In this document: in pieces, positions 16,967-25,976 of the stretch | Position numbering within the stretch: position 1 is the first letter of the stretch | Layout of the letters: the number at the start of each line of letters is the position of its first letter | Assembly (NCBI RefSeq): GCF_014653175.1 | Contig: NZ_BNAG01000001.1 | Span: 1,240,001-1,304,000, forward strand | Origin: Roseivirga thermotolerans | Lineage (GTDB): Bacteria; Bacteroidota; Bacteroidia; Cytophagales; Cyclobacteriaceae | DNA length: 64,000 bases | Direction of reading: 5' to 3' | Notes under the pieces: model-generated | Database searches by the model: none | Told to the model about the DNA's origin: nothing | What the model saw: the letters and a program-made list of their open reading frames with translations, nothing else | Position numbers and translations under genes: made by a program

Positions 16967-17536
16967 CTAGAAGAATACTTTTACTCCAAATCCGGGGTCA
17001 ATTCCAAAGTAGGCATTGCCCGTAGTGGCCACCTCAAAGAATGGCTTAATGTCTAAGCTCAAGGCCAGCGGAGTTTGAGGAATCATCAACTCAAGGCCCA
17101 AAATAAAATCTACCCCCAGGCCAAAGGCATCATCTGCATCGTCAAACCGGTTGCGATCTACCCCGAGGTTTGAATCGGATTGGAAGACAGCATGGCCACC
17201 AAAACCGTAGTAAAGCTCCAGGTAGTCAGAGTCGAATGGCGCTGCATATTTTTCGGCCAAACCGGTAATGCTGAACGAGTTGTTGCCAAATCCAAGAATG
17301 GCCTCGAAGGCATTTCCTTTTGCATTAAAATGCTTGTAGGTGAGCCCGGTAGTACCCACGGCTCTAATACCCAGTGCGTTGATGCCGTAGTTATTGGCTA
17401 CTTGCAACATGGGGTCTCGGTATATCACAGAGTCTTCAGGTTGTGGGTCGGTAGCGGCATTGAGTTTATTGGTTGTACTTACTAGTGCCATGATCATCAC
17501 GGCAATTCCAAGTATGGTTAATGTTGATTTTTTCAT
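16967..17536 (-). CDS. exported beta-barrel-like protein, first gene of the envelope operon
   Basis: The signal peptide (MKKSTLTILGIAVMIMALVS, cleaved near NAA) precedes a 160-residue beta-rich domain: INALGIRAVGTTGLTYKHF, YLELYYGFGGHAVF, FGLGVDFILGLELMI and a final FGIDPGFGVKVFF. The aromatic C-terminal residue fits an outer-membrane barrel. No named family is recognised. It begins the four-gene minus-strand run (24 bp to the lipoprotein gene) and lies just downstream of the sigma-54 activator's terminator, so it has its own promoter. Confidence 0.72.
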   Translation of the reverse strand: MKKSTLTILGIAVMIMALVSTTNKLNAATDPQPEDSVIYRDPMLQVANNYGINALGIRAVGTTGLTYKHFNAKGNAFEAILGFGNNSFSITGLAEKYAAPFDSDYLELYYGFGGHAVFQSDSNLGVDRNRFDDADDAFGLGVDFILGLELMIPQTPLALSLDIKPFFEVATTGNAYFGIDPGFGVKVFF

Positions 17537-17629
17537 GGTTTTATGTTTTTAGTTCATTTGGTTGAATGAGGCCTGAGGCTGTTGAGTATTTCGGTTTTGT
17601 TTTGGTTTTGCGCCAGTGCGCTCATTCAT

Positions 17630-17648
17630 TTGCCTTTGATTATGCCAA
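17630..17648 (-). promoter_or_regulatory. possible sigma-54-like -24/-12 site for the envelope operon
   Basis: On the minus strand, TTGGCATAATCAAAGGCA shows a GG doublet and a downstream GC about 95 bases before the first gene of the operon, next to an NtrC-type activator gene. The doublets are one base further apart than the canonical spacing and the -12 reads GGC instead of TGC. This is a weak candidate. Confidence 0.25.
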
Positions 17649-17713
17649 AATGAAACCAACAATAGAAACCAATGTAACTAACTGATTTACAGTAGTTAAT
17701 GATGGTAATAAAT

Positions 17714-17743
17714 AAAAAAGCCTCTACTTTTGAGAGGCTTTTT
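17714..17743 (-). terminator. intrinsic terminator of the two-component operon
   Basis: AGCCTCT (17719-17725) pairs with AGAGGCT (17733-17739). The stem is flanked by A6 on one side and T5 on the other, so it can stop transcription in either direction. It lies 25 bases past the activator's stop codon. Confidence 0.88.
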
Positions 17744-17767
17744 ATCAGTTTGACAAAATTTTTGAGA

Positions 17768-19114
17768 TTACATCTCCTTGAGCATACGGTAGATGGTGGA
17801 TTGTCCTATGTCTAGTTTTTGAGCGACTAGCTTAATGTCGTCATCATAGGTTTGTAGGTAGTGCTTTACAATTTTGAGGTTGTACTCTTTCAGGGTCATT
17901 TCTTCACCGGAGAATTCGGCAATGATATCTTTTGTTCCGAAAGAAATGTCTTCAGCCTGAATGGTGTCGCCTTCGGCCATTACTACCGAAAGCTCTACTA
18001 CCGATTTTAGTTCGCGAATGTTGCCGGGGTAGCCATAACCCATAAGCTTTTTGCTAGCTTCAGAGGAGAGCTTCTTTTCAGCCATATTATTTTCCTTACA
18101 GAAGGCCTTAATAAAGTGCTTGGCCAGCAATAAAATGTCTTTGCCTCGTTCGCGCAATGGAGGCAGGTTAATGGTAAGTCCAAACAATCTGAAGTAAAGA
18201 TCTTCTCTAAAGTTGCCTTCTTTTACTTCGCTCAGCAGGTCGCGGTGAGTAGCGGCAATTATGCGGCAATCAATTTTAATGGTGTCTTTGCCACCCACAC
18301 GTACAATTTCGCGTTCCTGCAGTGCCCGAAGTATTTTGGCCTGAAGGGTTTTATCCATTTCGCCCATTTCATCAAGAAAAAGGGTTCCTCCCTTGGCCTG
18401 TTCGAATTTACCTATGTGTCGGCTGGCGGCTCCTGTAAAGGCTCCTTTCTCGTGACCAAATAGCTCACTTTCTGCCAGTTCTTTTGGAATGGCACTCATA
18501 TTTACCGCCACAAAAGGATTGTTTTTACGGTCTGAATTGTAGTGAATAGCCTTGGCTATTACTTCTTTACCGGTACCGGTTTCTCCATTAATAATTACTG
18601 AAATATTGGTAGAGGTAGCTTTTTGAAGCAGGTGGAAGACTTTCTTTAGGGGTTCGCTTTGCCCTATTATTGATTTCTGAAAGTCGTATTTACCCTGTAC
18701 TTCTGTCTGAAGTTCTTCAATGCGCTCTTCCAGGTCGGAGCGTTCCCGAATGTGTTTAATCACATTGTGAAGTCTCTCTTTAATGTCTTTGGTTTTGGTA
18801 ATGTAATCGAAGGCTCCCGATTTGAGCAGGCTGACGGCCGTTTCAATTTCGCTCTGCTCACTAATTACGATCACTTTGGTGTGAGGAGAAATGCTAAGCA
18901 CCTGCTTGAGGAGGTCTTCTCCATTAATATCGGGCAGGCGATAGTCTAGCGTAAGTACTTCGGGCCGCTCTTTCTTTACGGCTTTCAGTAGCGTGGTGCC
19001 ATCTTCAAAAGCTGTTACCTTAAAATCGGGGTTAAGCTCCAGGGTGTATACCAAAAGTTTCCTGTACCAATCGTCATCATCGACAACATAAATGGAATAA
19101 GAACTGCTGTTCAT
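17768..19114 (-). CDS. NtrC-family sigma-54-dependent response regulator
   Basis: This 448-residue protein has a receiver domain with acidic pocket VVDDDDW and phospho-acceptor Asp57. The central AAA+ domain has Walker A GETGTGKE (177-184), GHEKGAFTGA (sigma-54 contact loop, 220-229) and LDEMGEMD. A C-terminal Fis-type helix-turn-helix (VAQKLDIGQSTIYRMLKEM) completes it. Phosphorylation would allow it to remodel RNA polymerase-sigma-54 at target promoters. The upstream gene 32 bp away encodes the likely partner kinase. Targets may include the adjacent envelope operon. Confidence 0.95.
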   Translation of the reverse strand: MNSSSYSIYVVDDDDWYRKLLVYTLELNPDFKVTAFEDGTTLLKAVKKERPEVLTLDYRLPDINGEDLLKQVLSISPHTKVIVISEQSEIETAVSLLKSGAFDYITKTKDIKERLHNVIKHIRERSDLEERIEELQTEVQGKYDFQKSIIGQSEPLKKVFHLLQKATSTNISVIINGETGTGKEVIAKAIHYNSDRKNNPFVAVNMSAIPKELAESELFGHEKGAFTGAASRHIGKFEQAKGGTLFLDEMGEMDKTLQAKILRALQEREIVRVGGKDTIKIDCRIIAATHRDLLSEVKEGNFREDLYFRLFGLTINLPPLRERGKDILLLAKHFIKAFCKENNMAEKKLSSEASKKLMGYGYPGNIRELKSVVELSVVMAEGDTIQAEDISFGTKDIIAEFSGEEMTLKEYNLKIVKHYLQTYDDDIKLVAQKLDIGQSTIYRMLKEM

Positions 19115-19145
19115 CGCTAAAAAGTTAGTAGTTAAAAGTAAGGTC

Positions 19146-21551
19146 TTAAACCTGGCTTTCTAAGTCTTTTTTTATCTGCGAGTAGATTTCTTCTACAATT
19201 TTAATCTGCTCATTGATTTCTTCGAAGCTAGCCTGCTCTGCCATGCGCTGTAGTTTTTCTATAGATGACACCAGGCTGTTGGCACTGAGGTGTCGGGCAG
19301 GCGGAAGCATTTTATGGGCCTCTTCTTTAATGCTCGACCTTATTTTGAGGTCTACGGCTTTGTATAGGTTTCTGATGCTTTTGGCAGCGCTAATTTTAAA
19401 AGTATTCACCATTTCGGTTACAAAATCTTTGTCTCCAATGCTTTTTAAGGTGCTAAGATCATAAAGACTTTGTCCGTTCATATGCTGTGAATGCTGAATG
19501 CCGTTACGGGTTTTGGTTTTTTGAGCAGTAAGTTGGTGTACGGCTTCAAGAAACTCGGCTTCATCGAATGGCTTACGCATAATATGGTCGAAACCAATTT
19601 TTTTACTCATTAGGCGCTCTTGGTCAGAAATAGTGGCGGTAAGCGCCAGGGTTGGTGTTTTTTGGTTGGGGCCATCATTTTTGCGAAGCTGTTCCACCAC
19701 TTCAAAACCGCTCATGCCCGGCATTTTCACATCGAGTATGGCAATATCAAAAGGCTGCGAAAGTAAGGCTTCTAAAGCCGACTGCCCGTCATTGGCCAAA
19801 GTAAGCTCTACCTCATGACTCTTGAATACCGCTTCGAGTAGTTTTAAGTTGAAGGGCTCATCGTCTGCTATGAGTATAGTTAATTGCTTCAGGTGTATTT
19901 GCGGTGTTTTGGCCTTATCTTTTTTGGGAGTCAGAGCCTCGCCAATTTCATAAGGAAGGTAAAGAATCATTTCAGTGCCTTCGTCTACCTCGCTATCGAT
20001 GTCTATACTGCCGCCATGCAGGTTAACGAGCATACTGGTAATGGCCAGCCCTAGCCCGGTGCCCTGTCTTTGGTCGCTTGCCTGGGCCTGTTCAAATTCT
20101 TCAAATATTTTCTGCTGTTTTTCTTTTGGTATGCCCACACCGGTATCTTTCACGCTAATTTTAAGGGTCACCTGCTTGTCGGTCTTTTGTTGGATCGAGG
20201 TGCTTAGGGTAATAGAACCACTGTCAGTGTATTTTATGGCATTGTGTACCAGGTTGGTAATCATTTGCCGTAATCGGTGAGGGTCACCATTCACATATTT
20301 GGGTACTCCTTCAAACTCAGATTTTAGTTTGAGGCCTTTGGCCGATGCTTTGTCTTCGAAAATGCGGATTACTTCCAGCAGAGTAGCTCGAACATCGAAG
20401 AGTTCTTTTTCTAACTCAACTTTATTGGCCTGGAGTTTAGATAGGTCCAGTATATCATTGAGCAGGTGAATGAGGTGGTCTGAAGAGTTTTTTACTACCT
20501 CTAGCTGATCGCGTTGCTCGGGCGACATATTCGATTTAAGAAGCTGATTGGTGAAGCCGGCAATGGCATTCATTGGGGTTCTTATTTCATGGCTCATATT
20601 GGCCAGAAAGCGCTCCTTGGCATGCGCTAACTCTTCGGCATTGCGCTTGGCCGATCGTAAGGCCTGTTGGTATTTTCTGTTTCTGGCCAGGTAGTTTACT
20701 TGGGTTACAATGGTAATGAGCAAAAGAATGCTAGTGAGTGCCGAAAAAACTACAATTTCCTGGTTGGTGGCTTTAGCCAGAAGCTCCACATTTTTCACGT
20801 TTTGTTGGTCTTTCTCTACTTCTATGGCTTCCAGATTGTTAATGAGCGAAACAATTTCATTCTGTAGCTGAGCCGACTCCTGGCTGAGATTGGCCAGTCT
20901 GTTTTTGAGGGCATCGCCCTCGCGGCTGCTTTGAGACTTGGCATTGGATAGTTCAGCTAAAATTTCTTTTTGCAAACGTTCCGATTGGCTAGGACGTGTG
21001 GTAGTATCTTGTTGATTTTTTTTCCTGCCAAAAATTCTGCCCAAGAAACGTTTCTTTTCTTCGGGTATGGTGGCCGTGTCATCTTCGGCCAATGTTTCGG
21101 GTAGTTGTGCAATTTTCTGGGTTAGGTCATCTAAAGTACTCTCAAGAATATCTGAGTTTAGTGCCCCTATTTGGGTTTGCACCTTGGCCCACTGACCTAG
21201 CAGGCTGGATAGGGAATCATAAAGGCCTACGACTCTGTTGTCGTCTATGGTTTCTTTTAAAGAGTCTATAAGGTATAGGCTCTCATCGAGCGCGGTGTTG
21301 AACGATCTCATATGATTCGATCGGGAGTCCACTCTGTAGGCATCTATGTTTCTTTCCATTTCATTGATGTAGAAGGACAACTCGTTCAGGGTAATCAAAT
21401 TATAATTGGGCTTGGCACTCTCTTCCAGTGTATCTACCATGGTGTTGAGTTTAGTATAGGCTTTATAACCCATAAAGAGAACCACTACCGTAGTTACGGG
21501 AAGCGCGATATTAACAATCCAGGCGAGTGTCCTTCTCTCAATAATTTTCAT
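19146..21551 (-). CDS. hybrid sensor histidine kinase with receiver and Hpt domains
   Basis: The 801-residue protein has transmembrane helices at about 11-29 and 266-285, enclosing a helical periplasmic sensor region. Then come a dimerisation domain with MSHEIRTPMN (His321), an ATPase domain with DTGVGI and GTGLGLAI, a receiver with phospho-acceptor Asp607 (ILDVKMPGMSG), and a C-terminal Hpt-like helical bundle with His746 in EEAHKMLPPARHLSA. The chain H321-D607-H746 then Asp57 of the adjacent regulator makes a full phosphorelay likely. The Hpt box deviates from the usual HxLKGSS. The periplasmic signal is unknown. Confidence 0.93.
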   Translation of the reverse strand: MKIIERRTLAWIVNIALPVTTVVVLFMGYKAYTKLNTMVDTLEESAKPNYNLITLNELSFYINEMERNIDAYRVDSRSNHMRSFNTALDESLYLIDSLKETIDDNRVVGLYDSLSSLLGQWAKVQTQIGALNSDILESTLDDLTQKIAQLPETLAEDDTATIPEEKKRFLGRIFGRKKNQQDTTTRPSQSERLQKEILAELSNAKSQSSREGDALKNRLANLSQESAQLQNEIVSLINNLEAIEVEKDQQNVKNVELLAKATNQEIVVFSALTSILLLITIVTQVNYLARNRKYQQALRSAKRNAEELAHAKERFLANMSHEIRTPMNAIAGFTNQLLKSNMSPEQRDQLEVVKNSSDHLIHLLNDILDLSKLQANKVELEKELFDVRATLLEVIRIFEDKASAKGLKLKSEFEGVPKYVNGDPHRLRQMITNLVHNAIKYTDSGSITLSTSIQQKTDKQVTLKISVKDTGVGIPKEKQQKIFEEFEQAQASDQRQGTGLGLAITSMLVNLHGGSIDIDSEVDEGTEMILYLPYEIGEALTPKKDKAKTPQIHLKQLTILIADDEPFNLKLLEAVFKSHEVELTLANDGQSALEALLSQPFDIAILDVKMPGMSGFEVVEQLRKNDGPNQKTPTLALTATISDQERLMSKKIGFDHIMRKPFDEAEFLEAVHQLTAQKTKTRNGIQHSQHMNGQSLYDLSTLKSIGDKDFVTEMVNTFKISAAKSIRNLYKAVDLKIRSSIKEEAHKMLPPARHLSANSLVSSIEKLQRMAEQASFEEINEQIKIVEEIYSQIKKDLESQV

Positions 21552-21642
21552 AAGAGGCTAAATAAGTAGAAGGTCTTTTAATTAAAAAGTGACGTTTGTA
21601 ACTTATTTAACTCCTGGCCTGAACTATTGTTATCGACTAGTG

Positions 21643-21673
21643 AAAAAAAGACCCTGACTGAGCAGGGTCTTTT
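21643..21673 (-). terminator. intrinsic terminator of the DUF4382 gene
   Basis: AAAGACCCTG and CAGGGTCTTT form a 10-bp stem with a 5-base loop. On the minus strand it is followed by a run of seven T residues. It lies just past the DUF4382 stop codon. Confidence 0.88.
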
Positions 21674-21691
21674 GGGTTTATGTTCTATGCA

Positions 21692-22606
21692 TTAGAATAT
21701 GTCAATTAACAGGCTGGTAACTGATCGGGCTTTTACATTGAAGGCCGACATTACACTACCGTTGATCTCAACTTCTACTTTGGTAGACGATTCAAACTCT
21801 ACCTCGTTGTTCAACTGGTTTTCTTTGTACTTAGCTACAATCAGCTCGTACTTACCTTCTGGCATAAAGGCCAGCGTAAAGTTACCGGTGGCAGTGGCTA
21901 CTGCACTGTTAATAGATCCTTCAAATCTGGTTCTACCTTCAGCTGGTTCATTTTGCTCAGCCTCGTTGTAGGTTCCTTCAAGGTAGGCATATACCACTAC
22001 TTTGTCAGCATCCTGCATGTCGTCCATATCTACTTTACCCTGAATTGAACCGGCATTGGCTTTAGATACTAGTCTGGCAGTAGGTCTTAGCTTAAAGTCG
22101 CCATTTCCTTCTTTAACCAAAGCTTTTCTAAGGTCAACGTCCAATACAATTTCAGAAAGTCCGTTGGCCAATACTTCAAAGTCTCCAAAGATTTTGTAAC
22201 CTGAAGTTGATCCGCTAGGCACAGAAATCTGCTTGGTGGTATTGTCAGTAAACTCTACCCAGGCTTGAGAGGTGCTGTTCAAAATTAGTCGTACCTCATC
22301 ATAGCTTCCGGCATCCAAGTCAGTCTGTCCTAAGAATTTGGTTTGCCCGTTCTGATAAGCCATTAAGTCGAACGTTTCAGGCTCTTCGAAAGTAATTGTG
22401 TTTTTTACTTTTCCATTGGCAATTACCTGAAGTTCATCTACCGAAAGGTAAACACCTGAAATATTCTCAGCATCTACTGCTGCATCTGTAGCTTCAAAAC
22501 TGGCCGAACCAGTTCCACTCATTTCATTATCATTGTCATCGCAACTCGTCAAGACAAAACCTGTGGTGACAATAAGTGCTGCAATTAATGTTTTAATAGT
22601 TTTCAT
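21692..22606 (-). CDS. DUF4382-domain lipoprotein
   Basis: A lipobox (VLTSC) is followed by DDNDNE. Acidic residues directly after the lipid-anchored Cys are a known surface-export signal in Bacteroidota, so surface display is plausible. The DUF4382 domain occupies about residues 45-190, with ISGVYLSVDELQVIANG near its start. A second beta-rich segment (LRPTARLVSKANAGSIQGKV onward) resembles a CarboxypepD_reg-type sandwich. Function is unknown. It is a single gene with its own terminator, divergent from mutS. Confidence 0.85.
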   Translation of the reverse strand: MKTIKTLIAALIVTTGFVLTSCDDNDNEMSGTGSASFEATDAAVDAENISGVYLSVDELQVIANGKVKNTITFEEPETFDLMAYQNGQTKFLGQTDLDAGSYDEVRLILNSTSQAWVEFTDNTTKQISVPSGSTSGYKIFGDFEVLANGLSEIVLDVDLRKALVKEGNGDFKLRPTARLVSKANAGSIQGKVDMDDMQDADKVVVYAYLEGTYNEAEQNEPAEGRTRFEGSINSAVATATGNFTLAFMPEGKYELIVAKYKENQLNNEVEFESSTKVEVEINGSVMSAFNVKARSVTSLLIDIF

Positions 22607-22882
22607 CGTTTTGGGTTTTTAGTTTCAAATTGTTGTGCCAGTCTTATTTCCAAACTGATGCCATTGACGTAAGTAATTGATATTCAGTGTGTAAAATTTT
22701 CGTATTCCTTTGTTTTTCTATCATTGAGAGAATTTCTCTTTCATTTTGAAAAAGAAATTGAGGCGGAAAGCGAACTGTACAGGAAACTGTTGGCAAATGA
22801 GTAGACTGAGCCCTAGTAAGGCAGAGGGAATTTTCTATTTTTGAGTTTTCAAAAAGTCAACCACATAAGCATTTCTTACCCT
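22607..22882. other. 276-bp divergent spacer between DUF4382 and mutS
   Basis: Apart from the -7 element for mutS, the only structure I see is a hairpin with AATTTCTCTTTC (22731-22742) and GAAAAAGAAATT (22748-22759) arms. No gene is supported. Confidence 0.55.
22837..22844 (+). promoter_or_regulatory. -7 element TATTTTTG ahead of mutS
   Basis: This matches TAnnTTTG and would place the transcript start near 22851. It overlaps the upstream TTG in-frame codon at 22841, which argues that translation begins at ATG 22883 instead. No clear -33 TTG is present. Confidence 0.5.
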
Positions 22883-25489
22883 ATGGCTTCATCCAAATCT
22901 GCTAAGGAAACACCGTTGATGAAACAATACAATGCCATTAAGGCGAAGTATCCGGGTGCACTGCTATTGTTTAGGGTGGGAGATTTCTATGAGACCTTTG
23001 GAGAAGATGCCGTAAAGGCCAGTAAGGTGCTTGATATTGTACTCACTAAAAGAGCCAACGGTGCGGCCAGCCATATTGAATTGGCCGGGTTTCCACATCA
23101 CTCCCTCGACACGTACCTTCCAAAGCTGGTGAGAGCCGGCAATCGGGTAGCTATCTGCGATCAGCTAGAAGACCCCAAATCAGTAAAAGGCATAGTAAAG
23201 CGTGGCGTAACAGAGTTAGTAACCCCGGGGCTATCCTTCAATGACAATGTGTTGGAGCAAAAGCGCAATAATTATTTATGCTCCTTGTTTTTTGGAAAAG
23301 ACCAGGTGGGTGCCGCTTTTCTCGATCTTTCTACAGGAGAGTTTCTAACCGCTGAAGGAAGTGCCGGATACATCGATAAACTGGTTCAGGGCCTTATGCC
23401 TTCAGAGTTTATTTATGCCAAAAATCAAAGAACCCAGTTTGAGGCTCACTTCCGGGACGACTACAATACCTATACTATAGACGACTGGGTATATGCCTTC
23501 GATTACGGCTATGAAAAGCTAACCAACCACTTTGGCACTAATAACCTGAAAGGCTATGGAATTGAAGAAATGCAGTTGGGTATTGTGGCTGCAGGAGGCA
23601 TCTTACACTATTTGGAAGATACAGAACACAAAGAGGTAAGCCACATTGCCAACATTAGCCGCATAGAGGAAGACAAATATGTATGGCTGGATAAGTTCAC
23701 CATTCGCAATCTGGAACTCATACATCCGCAACATCAGGGAGGAGTACCGCTGATTGATATTCTGGATCATACCCTTACCCCCATGGGGGGAAGGCTCATG
23801 AAGCGGTGGCTGGTTTTGCCTCTCAAAGAGCGCAACAGAATTGAAGAACGTCTCTCGGTGGTCGATGCATTTTATGAAAATCCGGAACTGCGCGACCAAA
23901 TAGCTGAACACCTTGAGCAAATCAACGATTTGGAGCGGCTGATTTCCAAAGTAGCGGTTGGACGCATCAATCCGCGCGAAATGCTGCAGTTGCGTAAGTC
24001 GTTGGAGAACATAGCTCCTATCAAGGCCTATTTGGAAAACACAGGAGTGAAATCGTTGGAGCGTCTGGCCGACCAACTTCAGCCCTGCCAAAAACTGGTA
24101 GATAGAATTGTGGCCGAGGTAAAAGATGATGCCCCCATGCTCATGCATCAGGGAGGTATTATTAAAGAAGGAATAGACAAAGAGCTTGATGAACTACGCA
24201 AAATAGCTTTCAGCGGAAAAGACTATCTCATCCAGATTCAGCAAAGAGAAATAGAAAACACGGGAATAAGCTCATTGAAGATTGCTTACAATAAGGTATT
24301 TGGCTATTACCTGGAGGTGAGCAATACTCACAAAAGTAAAGTGCCGGAAGGGTGGATTCGCAAGCAAACACTGGTGAACGCTGAACGGTACATTACCGAA
24401 GAGCTGAAAACCTATGAGGAAAAAATTATTACCGCAGAAGACCAGTACAAAGTCATTGAACAACGCCTTTTTCAGGAACTGGTTGCTTTTGCCGGAGACT
24501 ATGTAGGGCAGATTCAACAAAATGCACGCTTTATTGCCACATTAGATTGTCTCATTTCATTTGCTATAGTGGCCCGTCAAAACAACTATTGCCGCCCCGA
24601 AATGAGTGATAAAATGGTGATTGATATTCACGAAGGACGTCACCCTGTTATTGAGCAGCAATTACCCGTGGGAGAAAGCTATGTGCCTAACGATGTTTCT
24701 CTGGATGATCATAATCATCAAATTTTGATTATCACCGGGCCCAATATGGCGGGTAAGTCCGCTTTGCTTAGGCAAACCGCCTTAATTGTACTTATGGCTC
24801 AAATGGGGAGTTATGTGCCGGCCAGCAAGGCCAACCTGGGTATTACCGATAAGGTATTCACGCGGGTGGGAGCCAGCGACAACCTTTCTAAAGGGGAATC
24901 TACCTTTATGGTAGAAATGACCGAAACAGCCAGCATACTTAACAACCTTTCTAACAGGTCGCTGGTGCTCATGGATGAGATTGGGCGTGGAACCAGCACA
25001 TACGATGGTATATCCATTGCATGGTCAATAGTGGAATATTTGCATAACCATAAAAAGTTCAAACCCAAAACTCTTTTCGCCACACACTACCATGAGCTGA
25101 ACCAATTAGAGGAAGACTTTCCGGCCATTAAGAATTACAATGTTTCTGTAAAAGAAGTGGGCGATAAGGTAATCTTCATGAGAAAACTTAAGCGTGGAGG
25201 TAGCGAACATAGTTTTGGTATACATGTAGCCCAGATGGCCGGAATGCCCAATCAGGTGGTCATTCGGGCAGCAGAAATCATGCAACACCTAGAAAAGGAT
25301 AAGATTCGGAATAAGAGTGACGAGAAGATTAAATCCATTCCTAAGAACAATTATCAAATGACACTTTTTGAGGCTGACCCGGCATTTACGGAGATTAAAG
25401 AGATTCTGGAGCAAACAGATATCAATACCATTTCGCCAGTAGAAGCCTTGTTGAAGCTGAACGAGATAAAGGGTAAGTTGAAAAAATAA
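22883..25489 (+). CDS. mutS: DNA mismatch repair protein MutS
   Basis: The 868-residue protein recognises mispairs and recruits MutL. The N-terminal mismatch-binding motif is complete: LLLFRVGDFYETFGEDA, with the Phe-x-Glu expected in MutS1. The C-terminal ATPase has TGPNMAGKSALLRQ (Walker A), STFMVEM, LMDEIGRGTS (Walker B) and FATHYHEL. ATG 22883 was chosen because the 42-base upstream extension starts at TTG inside a putative promoter element, while MASSKSAKETPLMKQYNAIK is the usual beginning. The tRNA genes follow after about 90 bp. Confidence 0.96.
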   Translation: MASSKSAKETPLMKQYNAIKAKYPGALLLFRVGDFYETFGEDAVKASKVLDIVLTKRANGAASHIELAGFPHHSLDTYLPKLVRAGNRVAICDQLEDPKSVKGIVKRGVTELVTPGLSFNDNVLEQKRNNYLCSLFFGKDQVGAAFLDLSTGEFLTAEGSAGYIDKLVQGLMPSEFIYAKNQRTQFEAHFRDDYNTYTIDDWVYAFDYGYEKLTNHFGTNNLKGYGIEEMQLGIVAAGGILHYLEDTEHKEVSHIANISRIEEDKYVWLDKFTIRNLELIHPQHQGGVPLIDILDHTLTPMGGRLMKRWLVLPLKERNRIEERLSVVDAFYENPELRDQIAEHLEQINDLERLISKVAVGRINPREMLQLRKSLENIAPIKAYLENTGVKSLERLADQLQPCQKLVDRIVAEVKDDAPMLMHQGGIIKEGIDKELDELRKIAFSGKDYLIQIQQREIENTGISSLKIAYNKVFGYYLEVSNTHKSKVPEGWIRKQTLVNAERYITEELKTYEEKIITAEDQYKVIEQRLFQELVAFAGDYVGQIQQNARFIATLDCLISFAIVARQNNYCRPEMSDKMVIDIHEGRHPVIEQQLPVGESYVPNDVSLDDHNHQILIITGPNMAGKSALLRQTALIVLMAQMGSYVPASKANLGITDKVFTRVGASDNLSKGESTFMVEMTETASILNNLSNRSLVLMDEIGRGTSTYDGISIAWSIVEYLHNHKKFKPKTLFATHYHELNQLEEDFPAIKNYNVSVKEVGDKVIFMRKLKRGGSEHSFGIHVAQMAGMPNQVVIRAAEIMQHLEKDKIRNKSDEKIKSIPKNNYQMTLFEADPAFTEIKEILEQTDINTISPVEALLKLNEIKGKLKK

Positions 25490-25507
25490 TTTTTTTTGAG
25501 ATAGCCG

Positions 25508-25537
25508 TTGCATATTCATAACCCTTGGTTAAATTTG
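25508..25537 (+). promoter_or_regulatory. consensus promoter for tRNA-Gly
   Basis: TTG (25508-25510), 19 bases and TAAATTTG (25530-25537) match the Bacteroidota consensus exactly. The tRNA begins 46 bases after the -7 element, giving a short 5' leader for processing. Confidence 0.8.
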
Positions 25538-25582
25538 CACTCCCAATCGCGAGAAGAGCGGTTCAGTGGATTGAAATAATAA

Positions 25583-25655
<73 letters not shown>

Positions 25656-25663
25656 CTGAGGCT

Positions 25664-25690
25664 AAAAAGCGTGTTTGACACGCTTTTTTA
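25664..25690 (+). terminator. intrinsic terminator after tRNA-Gly
   Basis: GCGTGT (25669-25674) pairs with ACACGC (25678-25683). It is flanked by A5 and followed by T6. Confidence 0.88.
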
Positions 25691-25775
25691 GTTTAAGGCC
25701 TGTGGCATTTGACTATTCAAAGTCCGGAGTGGGCAGAGAGTATATTAAGAATATTACAACTACCATGTAGTTGAA

Positions 25776-25859
25776 GCCGGAGTGGTGGAATTGGTAGACA
25801 CGCAAGACTTAAAATCTTGTGACCTTTTGGTCGTGCGGGTTCAAGTCCCGCCTCTGGTA
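25776..25859 (+). tRNA. tRNA-Leu (anticodon TAA)
   Basis: This is an 84-base class II tRNA with acceptor GCCGGAG/CTCTGGT, anticodon stem CAAGA/TCTTG with loop CTTAAAA (anticodon TAA), a long variable arm (TGACCTTTTGGTCG) and T-arm GGGTTCAAGTCCC. CCA is not encoded. No separate consensus promoter was found in the 85 bases after the tRNA-Gly terminator. Confidence 0.97.
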
Positions 25860-25862
25860 CAG

Positions 25863-25893
25863 AAGCCCTGCTGAAAAGCGGGGCTTTTGTTTT
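25863..25893 (+). terminator. intrinsic terminator after tRNA-Leu
   Basis: AAGCCCTGCT pairs with AGCGGGGCTT across a GAAA tetraloop, with one G-T wobble. A T-rich tract follows. Confidence 0.85.
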
Positions 25894-25938
25894 AAACCCT
25901 CCTCAAACCTTACATCTTCATTTTACTGCAACTAATGA

Positions 25939-25969
25939 TTGTCTATGTGAAAGTCGCCCTATATATTTG
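25939..25969 (+). promoter_or_regulatory. promoter of the DUF4856-imelysin-carboxylase-TonB operon
   Basis: TTG at 25939-25941, 20 bases, then TATATTTG at 25962-25969 match the Bacteroidota promoter consensus with spacing in the accepted range. The predicted start (about 25976) coincides with a palindromic operator candidate. Confidence 0.75.
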
Positions 25970-25976
25970 CGACTCT

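Noticed and set aside
22841-22882. TTG start extending MutS by 14 residues
   Set aside because: The codon lies inside a TATTTTTG promoter element and the extension is not MutS-like; ATG 22883 begins the usual sequence.
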